A stretch of 39,341 nt of DNA from Vicinamibacteraceae bacterium (GCA_012271265.1 JAAXGQ010000026.1:1-39341), one strand, 5' to 3'; positions 1-11,000 are shown, numbered from the stretch's first letter. Program-made: numbers and translations. Notes: generated from the sequence alone by a model not told the origin.

Positions 1-85
1 CGGTGTGTTGGCCGGCGAGGACACCGGCGCTCCCGGTGCGGCGGCCGGTGAGGACGCCGGCGCTCCCGGCGCTTGTTGGCCGGCT
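1..85. repeat. GC-rich intergenic tandem repeat, left end
   Basis: Two imperfect 33-base units begin at 10 and 43. Each contains GGCCGG(C/T)GAGGAC followed by (A/G)CCGGCGCTCCCGG. A third partial copy, TTGGCCGGC, begins near 76. The stretch stays open in the pgpA frame and would read as LAGEDxGAPGA repeats. Because it resembles the non-coding repeat at the right end of the window, I take it as intergenic rather than as the start of pgpA. Confidence 0.6.
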
Positions 86-1051
86 ATGATCGGGCGTTTC
101 GTGAGTTCCGACGACGCTGGGACCAAGTCTCCGGAGGGCTTCCCCGAGGACCCTGACAGCAGCAGCGGCTCGGAGCCGGTTTCCCCTTCGTCGCCCGACG
201 CCGGGCCCGCTTCCACAACGCCAGCTGACACGACCCGCCAGCGGGTGGAGCGCGCCCTGGCGCGGAGCGTCCACCGTCCGAGGGGCAGGGAAGCCGCCAG
301 GGCGGCCCGGGGAAGCGATTTCGAGACGTTCGTCGCCCAGCAGGGGGCTCCGATCGACCGCGACGCCGTGCGCGCCCGCGTCGAGGAGCGTCTCCGGACC
401 CCAACCAGGAGACCCCCACCTCCGTGGCCGCCCCCGGCCGCCGCGGAGGAATCGCTCGCGGCGCCCGTCGAGCCGGCCGGGACGGAGGGAGCCGTCCCGC
501 CAGAGCCCGAACCCATGGAGGAAGCGCCAGGACCCGGCGACGGGAGGAAGTCCGGCGCCTCCTCCCGGCGCAGCCTCGATCTCCCGGCCGAGCCGCCGTC
601 CCGGGTCGCGGCGCTGGCCGCCACCTGCCTCTACATCGGGAAGCTGCCTCTCGCCCCCGGCACCTGGGGAGCTGCGGCGGGCTTCGGCGCCTGGTTTCTC
701 TCCTCCGGTCTCCCGGTCGCGAGCCAGTGGGGGCTCGTCGGCGCGGCGTCGCTTCTCGGGATCTGGGCGTCCGGCCGCTACGCCGGAGACCGCGGCGCCA
801 AGGATCCGCAGGAAGTGGTCGTGGACGAGTTCTGCGGGATGTGGCTCGCTTTGGTCCTGGCGGCGCATTCGCTGCTGTCGGCCGGCGCGCTCTTCGTTCT
901 CTTCCGCCTCCTGGACATCGCGAAGCCGCCGCCGCTCCGACAACTGGAGCGGGTCCCGGGAGGCTTCGGCATCATGCTCGACGACCTGCTCGCCGGGGCG
1001 ATCGCCGGCGGCGCGATCGCGCTGGCGGCCTGGGTGTTCGGCCCCTTCTGA
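86..1051 (+). CDS. pgpA: Phosphatidylglycerophosphatase A with long disordered N-terminal extension
   Basis: The C-terminal ~160 residues match the PgpA family. This integral inner-membrane phosphatase converts phosphatidylglycerophosphate to phosphatidylglycerol. Visible motifs are LPLAPGTWGA, DPQEVVVDEFCG, LLDIAKPPPL and GGFGIMLDDLLAG, with several hydrophobic segments between them. Ahead of this lies an unusual ~160-residue Pro/Glu/Ser-rich region, whereas family members are usually about 160-180 residues in total. I chose ATG 86 because codons before it lie in a repeat. ATG 515 would give a normal-length 178-residue protein and cannot be excluded, although neither start has a good ribosome-binding site. 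The gene leads a compact plus-strand group with cinA and thpR. The family call is firm; the start is uncertain. Confidence 0.85.
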   Translation: MIGRFVSSDDAGTKSPEGFPEDPDSSSGSEPVSPSSPDAGPASTTPADTTRQRVERALARSVHRPRGREAARAARGSDFETFVAQQGAPIDRDAVRARVEERLRTPTRRPPPPWPPPAAAEESLAAPVEPAGTEGAVPPEPEPMEEAPGPGDGRKSGASSRRSLDLPAEPPSRVAALAATCLYIGKLPLAPGTWGAAAGFGAWFLSSGLPVASQWGLVGAASLLGIWASGRYAGDRGAKDPQEVVVDEFCGMWLALVLAAHSLLSAGALFVLFRLLDIAKPPPLRQLERVPGGFGIMLDDLLAGAIAGGAIALAAWVFGPF

Positions 1052-1116
1052 GGGACGCTCTCACCGGGCCTCGAAGGGAGGCGGAGATTCCTTCCCCCGA
1101 GCCGGCCGCTGCTGCG

Positions 1117-2352
1117 GTGATCGCCGTCGGAAGCGAACTCCTGCGTCCGGATCGGGTCGATCGGAACACTCCCTGGCTGAAGGAACGGCTCTTGGAGCTC
1201 GGGATCCCCGTCGTCCTGCAGGTAGTTGTCCCGGACGACGACGATGTCATGGAGGAAGCCATGGCCGCGGCGCTCCGGCGGTGCCGGTTCGTCTTCGTCA
1301 CCGGAGGGCTCGGCCCGACGAGCGATGACCGGACCCGCTTCGCCGCCGCCCGGGTGCTCCGGAGGCCGCTCGAGGAGGACGCCGCCGCCTGGGCCGTCAT
1401 CACCGCCCGCTTCCGCCGCCGCGGTTTCCGGATGCCGAAGCTGAACCGGGTGCAGGCGCTCATACCTGAAGGCGCCGAGGCCCTGCCGAACCGGGCGGGA
1501 ACGGCGCCGGGGATCCTTGGGACCTCGAAGACCGGTCACCGGCTGGTCCTGCTCCCCGGGCCCCCGGCGGAAATGCAGGCGATGTTTCAGGCCGAGGTTG
1601 CCCCGCGCCTCGAGGGGGCTTCCGGGGTCGGCGACGGAGTTCGGACGGCCGTCCTCAGGATCGGCGGGCTGCCCGAATCGGTCATTCAGGAGCGCATCAG
1701 CGATCTGGTGCCCGCTCCCGGCGCGGCCGCCTCGCTTTCCATACTGCCTTCGGCGGGGGAGGTCGAGCTGCGCGTTGCGGCGCCCGGAGCGCATCCGACG
1801 GAGCCGCAGCGAACGGCCGACCGGTTGGCGGCCCGCCTGGGCGACGCGGTGTTCACCAGGACGGCCCGCGAAGGTATCGAGCACGCCGTGGGTCGCCTGC
1901 TTGCCGCCCGGGGCGAGCGGGTTGCGCTCGCGGAGTCGCTTACCGGAGGAATGATCGGTGCGCGGATCACCCGCGTGCCCGGTTCCTCCCGCTGGTTCGA
2001 CGTGGGCTTCGTCACCTACGCGAACTCGGCCAAGGAGGACCTCCTCGACGTCCCGCCCGCCGTGCTGCGTGCCCACGGGGCGGTCAGTCGGGAGACCGCG
2101 GAGGCGATGGCGCGCGGCGCACGCCGTCGCTCCGGCAATGCCTGGTCGGTGGCCGTCACCGGGATCGCCGGCCCCGGCGGCGGCACGCCGACCAAGCGGG
2201 TTGGTCTGGTCTGGATCGCCGTGGTGGGTCCCAGGTCCCGGGCCGCGTGCTACGAGTTCCCTGGCGACCGGCGCCTGGTGCGGCGGCTGAGCGCTACCTG
2301 GGCGTTGGATCTGCTTCGCCGGGCTCTTCTCGAGGCGAATGCCCCGGGATGA
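1117..2352 (+). CDS. cinA: CinA family protein (MoaB-like domain plus NMN deamidase domain)
   Basis: This two-domain protein is about 411 residues long. The N-terminal MoaB/MoeA-like domain starts at VIAVGSELL and carries GGLGPTSDD. The C-terminal PncC-like domain carries ALAESLTGG, GAVSRETAEAMA and VTGIAGPGGG. In the family the latter deamidates nicotinamide mononucleotide in pyridine-nucleotide salvage. The usual AESCTGG motif reads AESLTGG here, but the Ser is kept. The start is unclear. GTG 1117 sits right at the conserved strand but lacks a ribosome-binding site. An in-frame ATT at 1087 follows GGGAGG by five bases. The frame is open far upstream, but that part is a shadow of pgpA. The stop overlaps the thpR start (ATGA), implying translational coupling. 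Confidence 0.88.
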   Translation: MIAVGSELLRPDRVDRNTPWLKERLLELGIPVVLQVVVPDDDDVMEEAMAAALRRCRFVFVTGGLGPTSDDRTRFAAARVLRRPLEEDAAAWAVITARFRRRGFRMPKLNRVQALIPEGAEALPNRAGTAPGILGTSKTGHRLVLLPGPPAEMQAMFQAEVAPRLEGASGVGDGVRTAVLRIGGLPESVIQERISDLVPAPGAAASLSILPSAGEVELRVAAPGAHPTEPQRTADRLAARLGDAVFTRTAREGIEHAVGRLLAARGERVALAESLTGGMIGARITRVPGSSRWFDVGFVTYANSAKEDLLDVPPAVLRAHGAVSRETAEAMARGARRRSGNAWSVAVTGIAGPGGGTPTKRVGLVWIAVVGPRSRAACYEFPGDRRLVRRLSATWALDLLRRALLEANAPG

Positions 2353-2972
2353 GCGGACCGAGGCTGTTCGTTGCGATCGCGATCCCGGACGACGTTCGCC
2401 GAATCCTCCACCAGGCCGCCGGACTTCTCCTGGCCGGATGTCCCGGGGGCCGGCCGCGCGTGGTTCCTCGCGCGCAGCTGCATCTGACTCTCCGCTTCTA
2501 TGGGGTCGAACGGGGTGGGCTGACCCGGCAGCGGCTGGCGTTGAGCCTCGGCCGCCGGCTGCGTCGGCTCCCGCCGGAACCGGTGCACCTGCGGGCCTCC
2601 GGAATCGGGGCCTTCCCGTCTGTCCGCCGGGGGCGGGTTGTGTGGTCGGGCCTGGTCGAGACGGGCGGATCCGGTCGGCTCTCCCGCATCCAGCGGATCA
2701 CCGAGGGAGCGGCCCGGGAGCTGGGGCTCCATACCGAGGGGCGCCGCTTCGTCCCTCACGTGACGCTGGCCCGGCTGCGGACTCCCGCCCGGATTCCCGG
2801 GGAGATCCTTCAGGCGATGGATGCGCTTGTTTGCGGTGATCCGCCACCAGTCTTCGCGGCGCGGCGGATCCACCTGTTCGGCAGTATCCTGACCTCCGCC
2901 GGGGCGGAGCACGAACTCCTCGCCTCGATTCCCTTCGGCGCCTCCCCGCTACCCCCTGACGCGGCGGGATGA
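2349..2972 (+). CDS. thpR: RNA 2',3'-cyclic phosphodiesterase (2'-5' RNA ligase family)
   Basis: A 207-residue member of the 2H phosphoesterase superfamily. Both HxTx catalytic motifs are visible: HLTL at His45 and HVTL at His137. The family hydrolyses 2',3'-cyclic phosphates or ligates RNA ends through 2'-5' bonds, and its physiological substrate in bacteria is unsettled. The start MSGPRLFVAIAIP is typical, and its ATG overlaps the cinA stop as ATGA. The 3' end overlaps the convergent ribD gene by 24 bases, so no terminator fits between them. Confidence 0.9.
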   Translation: MSGPRLFVAIAIPDDVRRILHQAAGLLLAGCPGGRPRVVPRAQLHLTLRFYGVERGGLTRQRLALSLGRRLRRLPPEPVHLRASGIGAFPSVRRGRVVWSGLVETGGSGRLSRIQRITEGAARELGLHTEGRRFVPHVTLARLRTPARIPGEILQAMDALVCGDPPPVFAARRIHLFGSILTSAGAEHELLASIPFGASPLPPDAAG

Positions 2973-4127
2973 CGCCGGCGCCGGGCGGCGTTCAAGGAGG
3001 AAATCGGCGAACAGATCCGGACCCAGGCAGGCGTAGCGGGCACTCTCCTGGAACGGCTGCGCGCGAGGCAGCTGCCGGTCGGCGGCGGCCGGCGCCCGGG
3101 TGGAGTCGAACAGCCCGGTTCCCTCCCCGCGCCCGAGGAACCGGGGGGCCATGTAGAGCACCAGGCGGTTGGCCAGGCCCTCCTGGAGAAACGAGGACGT
3201 CAGCCGCGGCCCGGCCTCCACGAGCAGGCTGCGGACTCCCCGATCTCCGATCCGTTGCAGGACGGCCTCCAGATCGAGCTGGGACCCCCGGCCGGACGGG
3301 GGCGCCACGGATGGAGAGGCATCCGCCATCGGAGCCTCGACGACCTCGACGCCGCGTCTCTCGATGTGCCGGCGCGCAGCCGAATCGACACCCGGGCCGG
3401 AAACGATGAGCACCGGGTCCCGGTCCGGCCGTTTCAGGATCCTGGCCGAGGAAGCGATCCGCAGCTTGGGATCGAGGATGATCCGCAGCAGGGGCCGGGC
3501 GCCAAGTCGGGGACGGGGATCCATGCGGGGATCGTCAGCCACGACCGTCGCGATGCCGGTGAGGATGGCGTCGTGCTCCCGCCGCAACACCCGGCCGTGA
3601 CGGCGGCTGCGGCGCCGCGTGATCCACTGAATGCCCGGTGGCGCCATGACGCCGTCCGCCGAAGTCGCTGCCTTCACCGTGACCCACGGCCGGCCGGAAC
3701 GCAGAACGTGGAAGTAGCCGGCGTTCAGAGCGAGGGCTTCGGCCTCGAGCACGCCGACCCGGTTCTCCACGCCGCCCGCCGCCAGGTGGCGGAATCCGCC
3801 CCCCCGGACCCGGGGGTCGGGATCGGCATGCGCCGCGACGACCCTCCGCACCCCGGACGCCAGGATCCGGGTGACGCAGGGAGGGGTCCGCCCGACGTGG
3901 CAGCACGGCTCCAGATTCACGTACAGCGTGGCTCCGCGCGCGTCGCCCCCCCGGGCCAGCGCCTGCGCCTCGGCGTGCGGCTGCCCGGCCCGCGCATGAA
4001 ACCCCTCGCCGATCACCCTGTCCTCGCGCACAAGCACCGCGCCCACCGCCGGATTCGGGGGAGCGGTGAATTTGCCCAGTGCGGCGAGCGCGAGGGCCCG
4101 GCGCATGAAGGTGCGGTCGAGGTTCAC
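2949..4127 (-). CDS. ribD: Bifunctional diaminohydroxyphosphoribosylaminopyrimidine deaminase / 5-amino-6-(5-phosphoribosylamino)uracil reductase
   Basis: This enzyme carries out the second and third steps of riboflavin synthesis. The N-terminal cytidine-deaminase-like domain has [10 protein letters not shown], the zinc and proton-shuttle residues His51-Ala-Glu53, and the second zinc motif with Cys75 and Cys84. The reductase domain begins near residue 145 ([11 protein letters not shown]), continues through LILTG-like and LLVEAGP segments, and ends around 375. Its 392 residues fit the family. The start is a GTG only six bases after a TACGAT box on the minus strand, with no ribosome-binding site. 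It diverges from ribE across a 92-base gap and collides with thpR at its 3' end. Confidence 0.95.
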   Translation of the reverse strand: MNLDRTFMRRALALAALGKFTAPPNPAVGAVLVREDRVIGEGFHARAGQPHAEAQALARGGDARGATLYVNLEPCCHVGRTPPCVTRILASGVRRVVAAHADPDPRVRGGGFRHLAAGGVENRVGVLEAEALALNAGYFHVLRSGRPWVTVKAATSADGVMAPPGIQWITRRRSRRHGRVLRREHDAILTGIATVVADDPRMDPRPRLGARPLLRIILDPKLRIASSARILKRPDRDPVLIVSGPGVDSAARRHIERRGVEVVEAPMADASPSVAPPSGRGSQLDLEAVLQRIGDRGVRSLLVEAGPRLTSSFLQEGLANRLVLYMAPRFLGRGEGTGLFDSTRAPAAADRQLPRAQPFQESARYACLGPDLFADFLLERRPAPASSRRVRG

Positions 4128-4133
4128 GGGTGG

Positions 4134-4139
4134 ATCGTA
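4134..4139 (-). promoter_or_regulatory. Putative -10 box for ribD
   Basis: TACGAT on the minus strand fits TAnnnT and lies six bases before the ribD GTG. That would place the transcript start at or next to the start codon. No convincing -35 is seen, so the call rests on the box and on its recurring spacing at other genes in this window. Confidence 0.3.
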
Positions 4140-4182
4140 CGGAAAGAGAGGGGCTGGCGGCCGGCTCCGGCTTCGGCCGGTC

Positions 4183-4212
4183 TTGCCCGGAGGCGTCCGG
4201 TTGGGCGATCCT
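4183..4212 (+). promoter_or_regulatory. Weak putative promoter for ribE
   Basis: TTGCCC (4183-4188) is followed after 18 bases by GATCCT (4207-4212). The ribE ATG begins seven bases after that. The -10 is poor, but the geometry matches other candidate leaderless starts here. The 92-base divergent gap has no FMN riboswitch consensus. Confidence 0.2.
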
Positions 4213-4219
4213 CTCGGGC

Positions 4220-4816
4220 ATGTTCACCGGACTCGTCGCCTGCGCCGGAGACGTCACTGCCGTGCGGCAGGGCCCCGCCGGACAGACCCTGCACGTGAGC
4301 GCGAGGAGCGACTTCTTCGCCAGCGCGGAAATCGGAGACAGTGTGGCCCTGAGCGGCGTCTGCCTGACGGTGGTGGACCGGAGGCCGGGCGCGGCCGCCT
4401 TCGAGGTCAGCAAGGAAACCCTGAGCCGCACCACGCTCGGCGCCCTGACTCCGGGGGACCGGGTGAACCTGGAGTTGCCGCTCCGCGCCTCGGACCGCCT
4501 GGGCGGTCACTTTGTCCAGGGGCACGTGGACGCGGTGGGCTCGGTGATCCGGGCGGGGGGAACCGAGGACGACTACCGGGTCCGGGTCCGCCATCCCGAG
4601 CCCCGGTGGGTGGTCGAGAAGGGGTCCGTCGCCGTGGACGGCGTGAGCCTCACCGTGGCGCGCGTGGCCAGAGTGTCCGTCTTCGAGGTGATGCTCATTC
4701 CGCACACCCGCGCCGTGACCACGCTCGGCGCCCTGGAGGCGGGCGATCGGGTCAACGTGGAATACGACATTCTGGCGAAATACGTGGAGAACCTCATGCG
4801 GAACGCGCCCGGCTAG
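4220..4816 (+). CDS. ribE: Riboflavin synthase alpha subunit
   Basis: This enzyme dismutates two 6,7-dimethyl-8-ribityllumazine molecules into riboflavin and a pyrimidinedione. The 198-residue protein has the two lumazine-binding barrel repeats of the family. The first starts at MFTGLV and carries GVCLTVV; the second carries [10 protein letters not shown] and GVSLTVARV. The start is set at ATG 4220 because the family begins with MFTG; an in-frame ATG at 4130 would add 30 unrelated residues. ribBA follows after about 70 bases, so the pair is probably co-transcribed. Lumazine synthase (ribH) is not in the window. Confidence 0.95.
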   Translation: MFTGLVACAGDVTAVRQGPAGQTLHVSARSDFFASAEIGDSVALSGVCLTVVDRRPGAAAFEVSKETLSRTTLGALTPGDRVNLELPLRASDRLGGHFVQGHVDAVGSVIRAGGTEDDYRVRVRHPEPRWVVEKGSVAVDGVSLTVARVARVSVFEVMLIPHTRAVTTLGALEAGDRVNVEYDILAKYVENLMRNAPG

Positions 4817-4889
4817 AATTCCCGCCTCCCGTCGGGTCCGGTTGGTGGGGGAAGATCGGTTGGGCGGGTCTCCCGGAAGGCAGAACGAA

Positions 4890-6146
<1,257 letters not shown>

Positions 6147-6187
6147 CGGCTCGGCCGGGGCCCTCCCTTGCCTGAAGGAGCGTTCCC

Positions 6188-6760
6188 TTGGCACTCACCT
6201 ACGCGACCAACGAGTTTCGCTCCGGCCTCAAGGTCCTGTTTGACGGCGCTCCCTGCGTGCTCATCGATGTCGAGTTCGTGAAGCCCGGGAAGGGGCAGGC
6301 GTTCACCCGGATCCGCTATCGCAACCTGATCACCGGCCGGGTGCTCGACAAGACCCTCCGCTCGGGCGACAAGGTCGAGGCCGCCGACGTGGTGGACACC
6401 GAGATGGAGTTCCTCTATACCGACGGCACCGATTGGCATTTCATGGACCCGAACAACTACGAGCAGTTCGCCGCGTCGCGGGAGAACCTGGGCGGGGCCG
6501 GGAAGTGGATCCTCCCGGGGATGACCTGCGGCGTCACTCTCTACAACGAAGGCATCCTGCTCGTCCATCCGCCGCAGTTCGTGGAACTGAAGGTGGTCGA
6601 GACCGAGCCGGGCATCCGTGGAGACACGGCATCGGGCGGCTCCAAGAACGCGACGCTCGAGACCGGCGCCGTCGTGCGCGTCCCGCTGTTCGTGAACGAG
6701 GGGGAGACCCTGCGCCTCGATTCCAGGAGCGGCGAGTACGTCGCCCGGGTCAAGAGTTAG
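6188..6760 (+). CDS. efp: Elongation factor P (beta-lysylated type)
   Basis: EF-P rescues ribosomes stalled on polyproline stretches. The 190-residue protein covers the KOW-like N domain and two OB domains and closes with the conserved GDTASGGSKNATLETGAVV and SGEYVARV segments. The tip loop reads KPGKGQAF with Lys35 at the position that receives (R)-beta-lysine in E. coli; the protein closely resembles the E. coli type rather than the arginine type. It starts at TTG, seven bases after GAAGGAG. epmA, about 110 bases downstream, supports this modification route. Confidence 0.96.
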   Translation: MALTYATNEFRSGLKVLFDGAPCVLIDVEFVKPGKGQAFTRIRYRNLITGRVLDKTLRSGDKVEAADVVDTEMEFLYTDGTDWHFMDPNNYEQFAASRENLGGAGKWILPGMTCGVTLYNEGILLVHPPQFVELKVVETEPGIRGDTASGGSKNATLETGAVVRVPLFVNEGETLRLDSRSGEYVARVKS

Positions 6761-6867
6761 CAGCCTGTGGATGATGCGAACCTCGCGCCGGGAGTGCCCG
6801 GAGACGGGCGTGGCTGACAGGGCGGAACGCAACGCGGAAGGCCGCTTTGGGGCGTGGTTCAGCCGCG

Positions 6868-7845
6868 ATGCGTCGCCGCTCGAATCCGGCGTCACCTGGT
6901 TCGCGAGCGGTTAGCGCGGCCACGCTTCGAAACCTCGGGAAGCGCGCCCGGCTCGTCGGCCGGCTGCGCGCGTTCCTGACCGCGCGCGGTTATCTCGAAG
7001 TCGAGACGCCGTTGATCAGCCCGTATCGCGTTCCGGACCGGCACCTGGTCTCGGTCCCTGCCGGCGACGGCTTTCTCCAGACCTCGCCGGAGTTTGCGAT
7101 GAAGCGGCTGCTCGCGGCCGGCAGCGGGCCGATCTTCCAGATCGGCAAGGCGTTTCGGGGCGGCGAACAGGGCCGTCGGCACGCCGTCGAGTTCACCATC
7201 GCCGAGTGGTATCGGCCCGGTCCGCTCGCCGGGCTGCTCCGTGAAATGGACCTCCTGCTCCAGGACCTGCTGCTCGTCCCGTCGGCCGAGGCGGTGACCT
7301 GGGCCGGGCTGTTCCGGCGGGGGATTGGCGTCGATCCGTTCGCCGTCTCCGATGAGAGTCTGCAAAGACTCGCCGAGGCGCATGGGCACCCCGGACAACC
7401 CGAAACCCGCACGGCGGCTCTGGAATTCCTGTTCTCGCGCCTGGTCGAACCCGGTCTCGGCGCGGAGCGCCCGGTGTTCGTCACCCACTACCCGGCGGAC
7501 ATGGCGGCTCTGGCGCGCCTGACGCCGGACGACCCTCGCACCTCGGAGCGCTTCGAGGTCTTCTATCAGGGGCTCGAACTGGCAAACGGCTACGACGAAC
7601 TCCAGGACCCCGAGGAACATCGCCGCCGCTTTGCCGCGGACAACCGGGCCCGGGCCGCTGCCGGGTTGCCGCCTGCTGCGCCGGATCCCCGGTTCCTGGC
7701 CGCGCTCGAGGATCCCGGCCTGCCCCGGTGCTCTGGAGTGGCGCTGGGGGTGGATCGCCTCGTGATGGCCGCCGTTGGCGCCGAGGACCTCGACGAAGTC
7801 ATCGCCTTCCGCGAAGACGCTCCAGCCACCTCCCGCGGCAGGTGA
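6868..7845 (+). CDS. epmA: EF-P lysine aminoacylase (lysyl-tRNA synthetase paralogue)
   Basis: A class II lysyl-tRNA synthetase catalytic core without an anticodon-binding domain, which is the hallmark of EpmA/PoxA/GenX. It attaches (R)-beta-lysine to EF-P. Visible blocks are LEVETPLISP (motif 1), FQIGKAFRGGEQG followed by VEFTIAEWYRPG (motif 2), and GVALGVDRLVMA with DEVIAF (motif 3). At 325 residues from ATG 6868 it matches the E. coli length; a TTG at 6847 would add seven residues. It sits directly behind efp. The partner lysine 2,3-aminomutase EpmB is not in this window. Confidence 0.93.
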   Translation: MRRRSNPASPGSRAVSAATLRNLGKRARLVGRLRAFLTARGYLEVETPLISPYRVPDRHLVSVPAGDGFLQTSPEFAMKRLLAAGSGPIFQIGKAFRGGEQGRRHAVEFTIAEWYRPGPLAGLLREMDLLLQDLLLVPSAEAVTWAGLFRRGIGVDPFAVSDESLQRLAEAHGHPGQPETRTAALEFLFSRLVEPGLGAERPVFVTHYPADMAALARLTPDDPRTSERFEVFYQGLELANGYDELQDPEEHRRRFAADNRARAAAGLPPAAPDPRFLAALEDPGLPRCSGVALGVDRLVMAAVGAEDLDEVIAFREDAPATSRGR

Positions 7846-8048
7846 CGCCGCCTTCAGGAGATCGTGAAGGGGCCGGCGGCGCCGTGCGCGCCAGCGGGGA
7901 CGGGGGCCCACGGTCGCGCTGGTGCGCTCCCTTCGGGGCAGGGCGCCCCACCCGGTCCTCGGGGTACGCTTCCAGGTTCCCCGAACTTGCTGCCGCTTCG
8001 TTCCTCGGGTGGTTGCGGCGGCCAGGACGACCCCCTGGAGGGCTTTCG

Positions 8049-11000
8049 ATGACTTTGCGTTTCCGACTTCTGCTCCCGCTCGCGGCGGTCCTCGTGCCGG
8101 CGGTGGTGGCGGCCCAGGGCAGCCACCGTGACTACGACGAGCACTTCGATGAAGCGAACGTCACCGTGCCGCCGGATTACTACGAGGACATGCGGTTCCG
8201 CTCGGTCGGTTTCACGCGAGGGGGGCGCTCCACCGCCGCCACGGGAGTTCCGGGCGATCCGCTGACCTACTACTTCGGCGGCACCGGAGGGGGCGTCTTC
8301 AAGACAACCGACGCCGGACTCAGCTGGACGAACGTCAGCGACGGCTTCTTCGGCGTGGGCTCGGTGGGCTCCGTCCGGGTGGCGCCCTCGGACACCAACG
8401 TCATCTATGTCGGCACCGGCTCCGCCTCCACCCGGGGAAACATCTCGGTCGGGGACGGCATGTACCGCTCCGACGACGCGGGCAAGACGTGGGAGCACGT
8501 GGGGCTCCGGCACGCCGGCCAGATCGGCGCCCTCGCGATCCACCCGGAGGATTCCGACCTCGTGTACGCGGCGGCCCTCGGGTACATCTTCGGCCCCAAC
8601 GACGAGCGCGGCATCTACCGTACGAAGGACGGCGGCCAGACCTGGGAGCGGGTGCTCCACATCTCCGACCGTACCGGTTTCGTGGAGATCCAGATGGACC
8701 CCAGCAACCCGCGCATCCTCTACGCGGGAGCGTGGCGCGCCGAACGGAAGCCGTGGACCATGATCTCCGGCAGCGAGGACGGCGGCATCTTCCGCAGCCG
8801 CGACGGCGGGGACACTTGGGAACGGGTCGAGAACGGGCTTCCCACCGGCATGATCGGGAAGACCGCGGTCGCCATTTCGGCGGCGAACCCGGATCGCGTG
8901 TGGGTCCTCCTCGAAGCCGAAGGGGAGCGCGGCGGGCTGTACCGCTCGGATGACGGCGGCGACTCGTTCACCCGGATCAATGGCGACGCCGCCCTCCGGC
9001 AGCGACCCTGGTACTACATCCACCTTTACGCCGACACCCACGACGAGAACACCGTGTACGTGCTGAACGTGGCCTTCCACAAGTCCATTGACGGCGGGCG
9101 GACGTTCCCCGAGCGCATCCGGGTTCCGCATGGCGACAACCACGACCTCTGGATCAACCCGGACAACCCGCGGAACATGATCAACGCCAACGACGGCGGC
9201 GCCAACGTGTCGTTCGACGGCGGGAAGAGCTGGACCGACCAGATGGGGCAGGAAACATCCGAGATGTACCGGGTGTACGTGGACGACCAGTGGCCCTACC
9301 GGATCTACGGTTCGCAGCAGGACAACAGCACGATCTCCGTGTCGTCCCGCGGCGGATTCAGCGTCGTGCCCGACTGGTACCAGGTCGGCGGCTGCGAGAG
9401 CGGCCACATCGCGGTGGACCCGCGCGACCCGGACATCATCTATGCGGGCTGCTACGGCGGCGCCATCACCCGCGTCAACCGGAAGACCGGTGAGTTCCGG
9501 CAGATCCTCCACTACCCGCAGCTCCAGCTCGGCCAGGCGGCCCGGGACCTCAACTACCGCTTCCAGTGGAACGCGCCGATCCGGCTGTCGCCGCATGACC
9601 CGGACATCCTCTACCACGCGTCGCAGGTGGTGCACATGTCCCGGGACCAGGGCCAGAGCTGGCAGGTGATCAGCCCCGACCTGACCACCAACAACCCTGA
9701 GCACCAGGACTACGCCGGGGGGCCGATCACCCGCGACAGCACCGGGGTCGAGGTCTACAACACGCTGTTCTCGTTCGAGGAGTCACCGCACACGCCCGCG
9801 GAACTGTGGGCCGGCAGCGACGACGGCCGCGTCCACATCTCCCGCGACCGCGGCGAAACCTGGACCGAGATCACCCCCGAAGCCATGCCGGCAGGGGGCA
9901 CGGTCAACGTCATCGAGATGTCCTCGCACGACCCCGCCCGGGTGTTCCTCGCGGTCTACCGCTACCGGGAGAACGACTTCCGGCCGTACATCTTCCGGAC
10001 GAACGACGCCGGAGAGAGCTGGGACCTGCTGACCGACGGAACGAACGGGATTCCGCCGACGCACTTCACCCGCGCCATCCGCGAGGATCACGACCGCAAG
10101 GGACTGCTCTACGCGGGAACCGAATTCGGGCTCTACATCTCGTTCGACGACGGCGCCCACTGGCAGCGCTTCCAGAACAACCTCCCGGTAAGCCCGATCA
10201 CCGACATGCAGGTCCACCGGAAGGACCTGGTGATCTCGACCCAGGGCCGGTCTTTCTGGGTGCTCGACGACCTGAGCCCGCTCCACCAGATCACCGATGA
10301 GACGATGGCGGCGGACTCCGTGCTCTATGCCCCCCGGACCGCCTGGCGGGGCGGCTTCGTCGGCGGGGCCGATATCCACTACCACCTCAGGGAGCAGCCG
10401 GAGTCGGCGATCACCCTGGAGATCCTCGACTCCGAAGGGAACTCGCTGCGGAAGGTCACCGGCCAGCCCGGGCCCGCGGCTCCAACCGGTCCCGTATCGC
10501 CGTTCGCGGCGTTCTTCGGCGGCGGCCCGGGCGCCCGCCTGCCGGCCGCGGCGGGGCTCAACTCCTTCCGCTGGAACCTGCGCGAGGAAGCGATCCAGCG
10601 GCCGGCCGGCGTGGTGCACTGGGGCGGGACCCCCGGCCTGTCGGTCGTTCCCGGAACCTACGAGATCCGGCTCACGGTCGGGGAAGAGGTCCACTCCCAG
10701 CCGCTCGAAGTGGCGCTGCATCCGAACCTCTCCTCCACCGCCGATGAGCTCGCGGAACAGCGCGAACTCGGGGACACCGTGGCGGGCGAGATCCGGAAGC
10801 TCTTCGCTGCGCTCAACCGGCTGCGTGACGTCAAGACGCAGGCGGGAGACATCGTCGGGCGGCTCTCGAAGGCCGGCCGGGCCGACGAGGAACTCGCGAC
10901 CCTGGGCAAGACGCTGACCGATCGCCTGACCGGGATCGAAGAGACGATCACCCAGACGAACAGCAGGTCGTCGCAGGACCCGATCAACTTCCCGCCGCAA

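Noticed and set aside
424-1116. Upstream extension of the cinA frame
   Set aside because: This part overlaps pgpA in another frame and reads as Arg/Gly-rich nonsense; CinA homologues begin near 1117.
4128-4219. Possible FMN riboswitch between ribD and ribE
   Set aside because: The gap is too short and lacks the conserved RFN sequence blocks.
7854-9704. Minus-strand frame of 616 codons opposite the BNR-repeat gene
   Set aside because: It is a shadow of the Asp-box repeats, rich in Val/Arg/His from reversed GC-rich codons, with no recognisable domain.
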